A DNA stretch of 25,860 nt, taken from NCBI GenBank assembly GCA_937928385.1, contig CALEZD010000015.1, positions 1 through 25,860 of the forward strand, given 5' to 3'. The notes beneath the pieces are model-generated. The model had not been told where the DNA came from. It worked only from the letters and a program-made list of their open reading frames with translations, and searched no databases. Both the position numbers and the translations under genes were made by a program. Within the stretch, counting starts at the first letter, position 1, and the number at the start of each line of letters is the position of its first letter. Positions 25,501 to 25,860 of the stretch are shown in pieces. This DNA is from an uncultured Bacteroidota bacterium. GTDB lineage: Bacteria > Bacteroidota > Bacteroidia > Chitinophagales > Chitinophagaceae.

Positions 25501-25811
25501 GCATCCGATGTAAAACATACCTTCTTACCATCAGGGCTAAAGCGCGGTTGCACTTCCATTGCCTTACCTTCTCTCAATACTTTAGCCTTACCTCCTGAGG
25601 CAGGCATTATATATATATCACCCAGCAGGTCAAATACTATCTCCTTCCCGTCGGGAGAAACATCCAGGTTCATCCATGTACCTTCGTTTACTGTAAACGA
25701 TACCTCCTTTTGAGGGCTACCGGGGTTTTCCACGTCCCACTTTTTCTTCTTGTCATCCGCCAGCAAAGACAACGGAAGCAGCAAACCCACTGCAAATAAA
25801 CCTAATTTCAT
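22578..25811 (-). CDS. Amidohydrolase with N-terminal PD40/TolB-like beta-propeller
   Basis: The start at ATG 25811 (MKLGLFAVGLLLPLSLLA) gives a clean signal peptide; the ATG nine codons upstream would begin before the predicted promoter. The 1077-residue protein has a long propeller half (about 40-640) with repeated SPDGK and FSPDGK motifs (TolB/PD40 blades). An amidohydrolase domain follows, with ARIITMDGNKVIDNGTIVVE, the metal site FIDAHAHAGH, TTIEHNIPI, GAHGQLQGLGAHWE and LADLLIMDKNP. Proteins of this build are probably periplasmic metal-dependent hydrolases; the substrate is unknown. It is the first gene of the host operon. I see no frameshift or missing key histidine, and the length is normal for the family. 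Confidence 0.88.
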   Translation of the reverse strand: MKLGLFAVGLLLPLSLLADDKKKKWDVENPGSPQKEVSFTVNEGTWMNLDVSPDGKEIVFDLLGDIYIMPASGGKAKVLREGKAMEVQPRFSPDGKKVCFTSDAGGGDNVWIMDKDGGNAKQVTKENFRLLNNGVWTPDGMYIIARKHFTSTRSLGAGEMWMYHINGGNGLQLTVKKNDQQDVNEPCVSPDGRYVYFSEDMYPGGHFEYNKDPNNQIFVIKRFDRKKGEVENVTGGPGGAVRPQVSPDGKLLAFVKRVRTKTVLFLRNIETAEEWPVYDKLSKDQQEAWTTFGIYPGFAWMPDGQSIVIWSGGKIMKVNTNAVNNATEIPFSCDVRQKISEVVRIKQDIDKDEFKVRVIRQAVTSPDGKYIVFSALGHLYKKQLPNGTPERITNTDELEYDPAFSPDGKTLVYVTWTDSLRGSISQVKLVGGKPEKLTEKKGIFRTPSFSNDGKWIVYEREGGSNTLGQAYTAKPGIYYISVDGGKEYFVTKHGESPRFSKDDKRIYYQTGGGLEKKYNWCKTDGEDERTIFKTTYGKQFTVSPDEQWIAYTDLHQVYIAAFPHTGRTITIGSDSSNFPVRRVSRHAGYNLHWSGDGKMLHYTLGDQYYTIHLNDLFQFVGGKPDSTFVIPEKGIAVGLKAKTDKPQGVIAFTNARIITMDGNKVIDNGTIVVEGNKIKSVGKADEVSIPAGATKIDASGKTIMPGFIDAHAHAGHFHSGIVPEKHWPYYVNLAYGVTTMHDPSANSEFVFAQSEMVKTGLMVGPRVFSTGTILYGADGDFKAVINTKEDAKSALIRTKAFGAFSVKSYNQPRREQRQMVIEAAREVKMEVVPEGGSFFYHNLSMILDGHTTIEHNIPIAPLYADVVNLWKNSHTANTPTLVVSYGSLGGEYYWYQHSNVWEKERLARFTPRPVLDTRSRHRTMAPEEEYVNGHILVSQSLKKLNDAGVLINMGAHGQLQGLGAHWEIWMMAQGGMTPMEALRTATMNPAISLGLDEYIGSLQPGKLADLLIMDKNPLDNIYNTESIRYTMVNGRLYDAETMNETGNYNKPAQPFYWDMNKNAGSFPWYEAEGHLED

Positions 25812-25826
25812 ACTTACGATTTGCCT

Positions 25827-25857
25827 TAAAGATAGCAAAGCAAACCGTGTGACGAAA
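25827..25857 (-). promoter_or_regulatory. Likely promoter of the amidohydrolase operon
   Basis: On the minus strand, TTTC (25854-25857), a 19-bp spacer and TATCTTTA (25827-25834) match the TTTG-N19-TANNTTTG consensus at most positions. Transcription would start near 25820, only a few bases before the ATG at 25811, which supports that start codon. Confidence 0.45.
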
Positions 25858-25860
25858 CCC

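Noticed and set aside
24931..25713. Long plus-strand open frame (260 codons) inside the amidohydrolase gene
   Set aside because: It is antisense to a well-supported gene with clear motifs, and its composition (Ser/Pro/Leu-rich) is typical of a shadow frame.

Overview
The window looks like a Bacteroidota chromosome, most likely a Chitinophagaceae-like bacterium. The reasons are a DUF3871 gene, an arm-domain tyrosine recombinase of the Bacteroidetes type, signal peptides cut before Gln, PKD-rich surface proteins, a PorE-like PD40/OmpA protein, few Shine-Dalgarno sites and a promoter of the TTTG/TANNTTTG class. Nearly every gene is on the minus strand, so transcription runs right to left.

Positions 1 to about 20.98 kb appear to be part of an integrative element whose left end lies outside the window. 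Its right end carries a tyrosine recombinase (19.6-20.8 kb). This is followed by an excisionase-type HTH protein, a RepA-like hexameric-helicase ATPase and a Gp37/Gp68 (DUF5131) radical-SAM-like protein, which overlap as an operon behind a good Bacteroidetes promoter and a long leader. The left part (0.16-3.2 kb) is a second replication/recombination module. It holds a DnaE C-terminal remnant, a small conserved protein, a Sak4-like RecA-fold ATPase, a DUF3871 gene split by a frameshift and a small hypothetical protein. Two polymerase or phage-type genes are therefore decayed.

Between the two modules lies the cargo, a six-gene operon (15.8 to 3.2 kb). All its products have signal peptides ending A|Q. 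In order they are a 1701-residue PKD/Ig-like giant, a 542-residue Ig/FnIII-like Cys-rich protein, a 446-residue Cys-rich protein, a 598-residue outer-membrane beta-barrel, a 287-residue FnIII-like protein and a 591-residue PD40/carboxypeptidase-regulatory/OmpA protein. The first three end in the same cysteine-patterned C-terminal domain, which is not a type IX C-terminal domain that I recognise. The layout resembles SprB/PorP/PorE-type surface secretion loci, but the usual sorting domain and small PorP/SprF barrel are replaced. This is the best candidate for an undescribed system. A lipoprotein and a divergent XRE regulator, with palindromic sites between them, precede the operon.

From 21.0 kb to the right edge is ordinary chromosome: a three-gene minus-strand operon of a propeller-amidohydrolase, a small membrane-anchored protein and a polytopic GT-C-like protein, closed by a strong terminator next to the element boundary. 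I see no rRNA, tRNA, CRISPR array or transposase.
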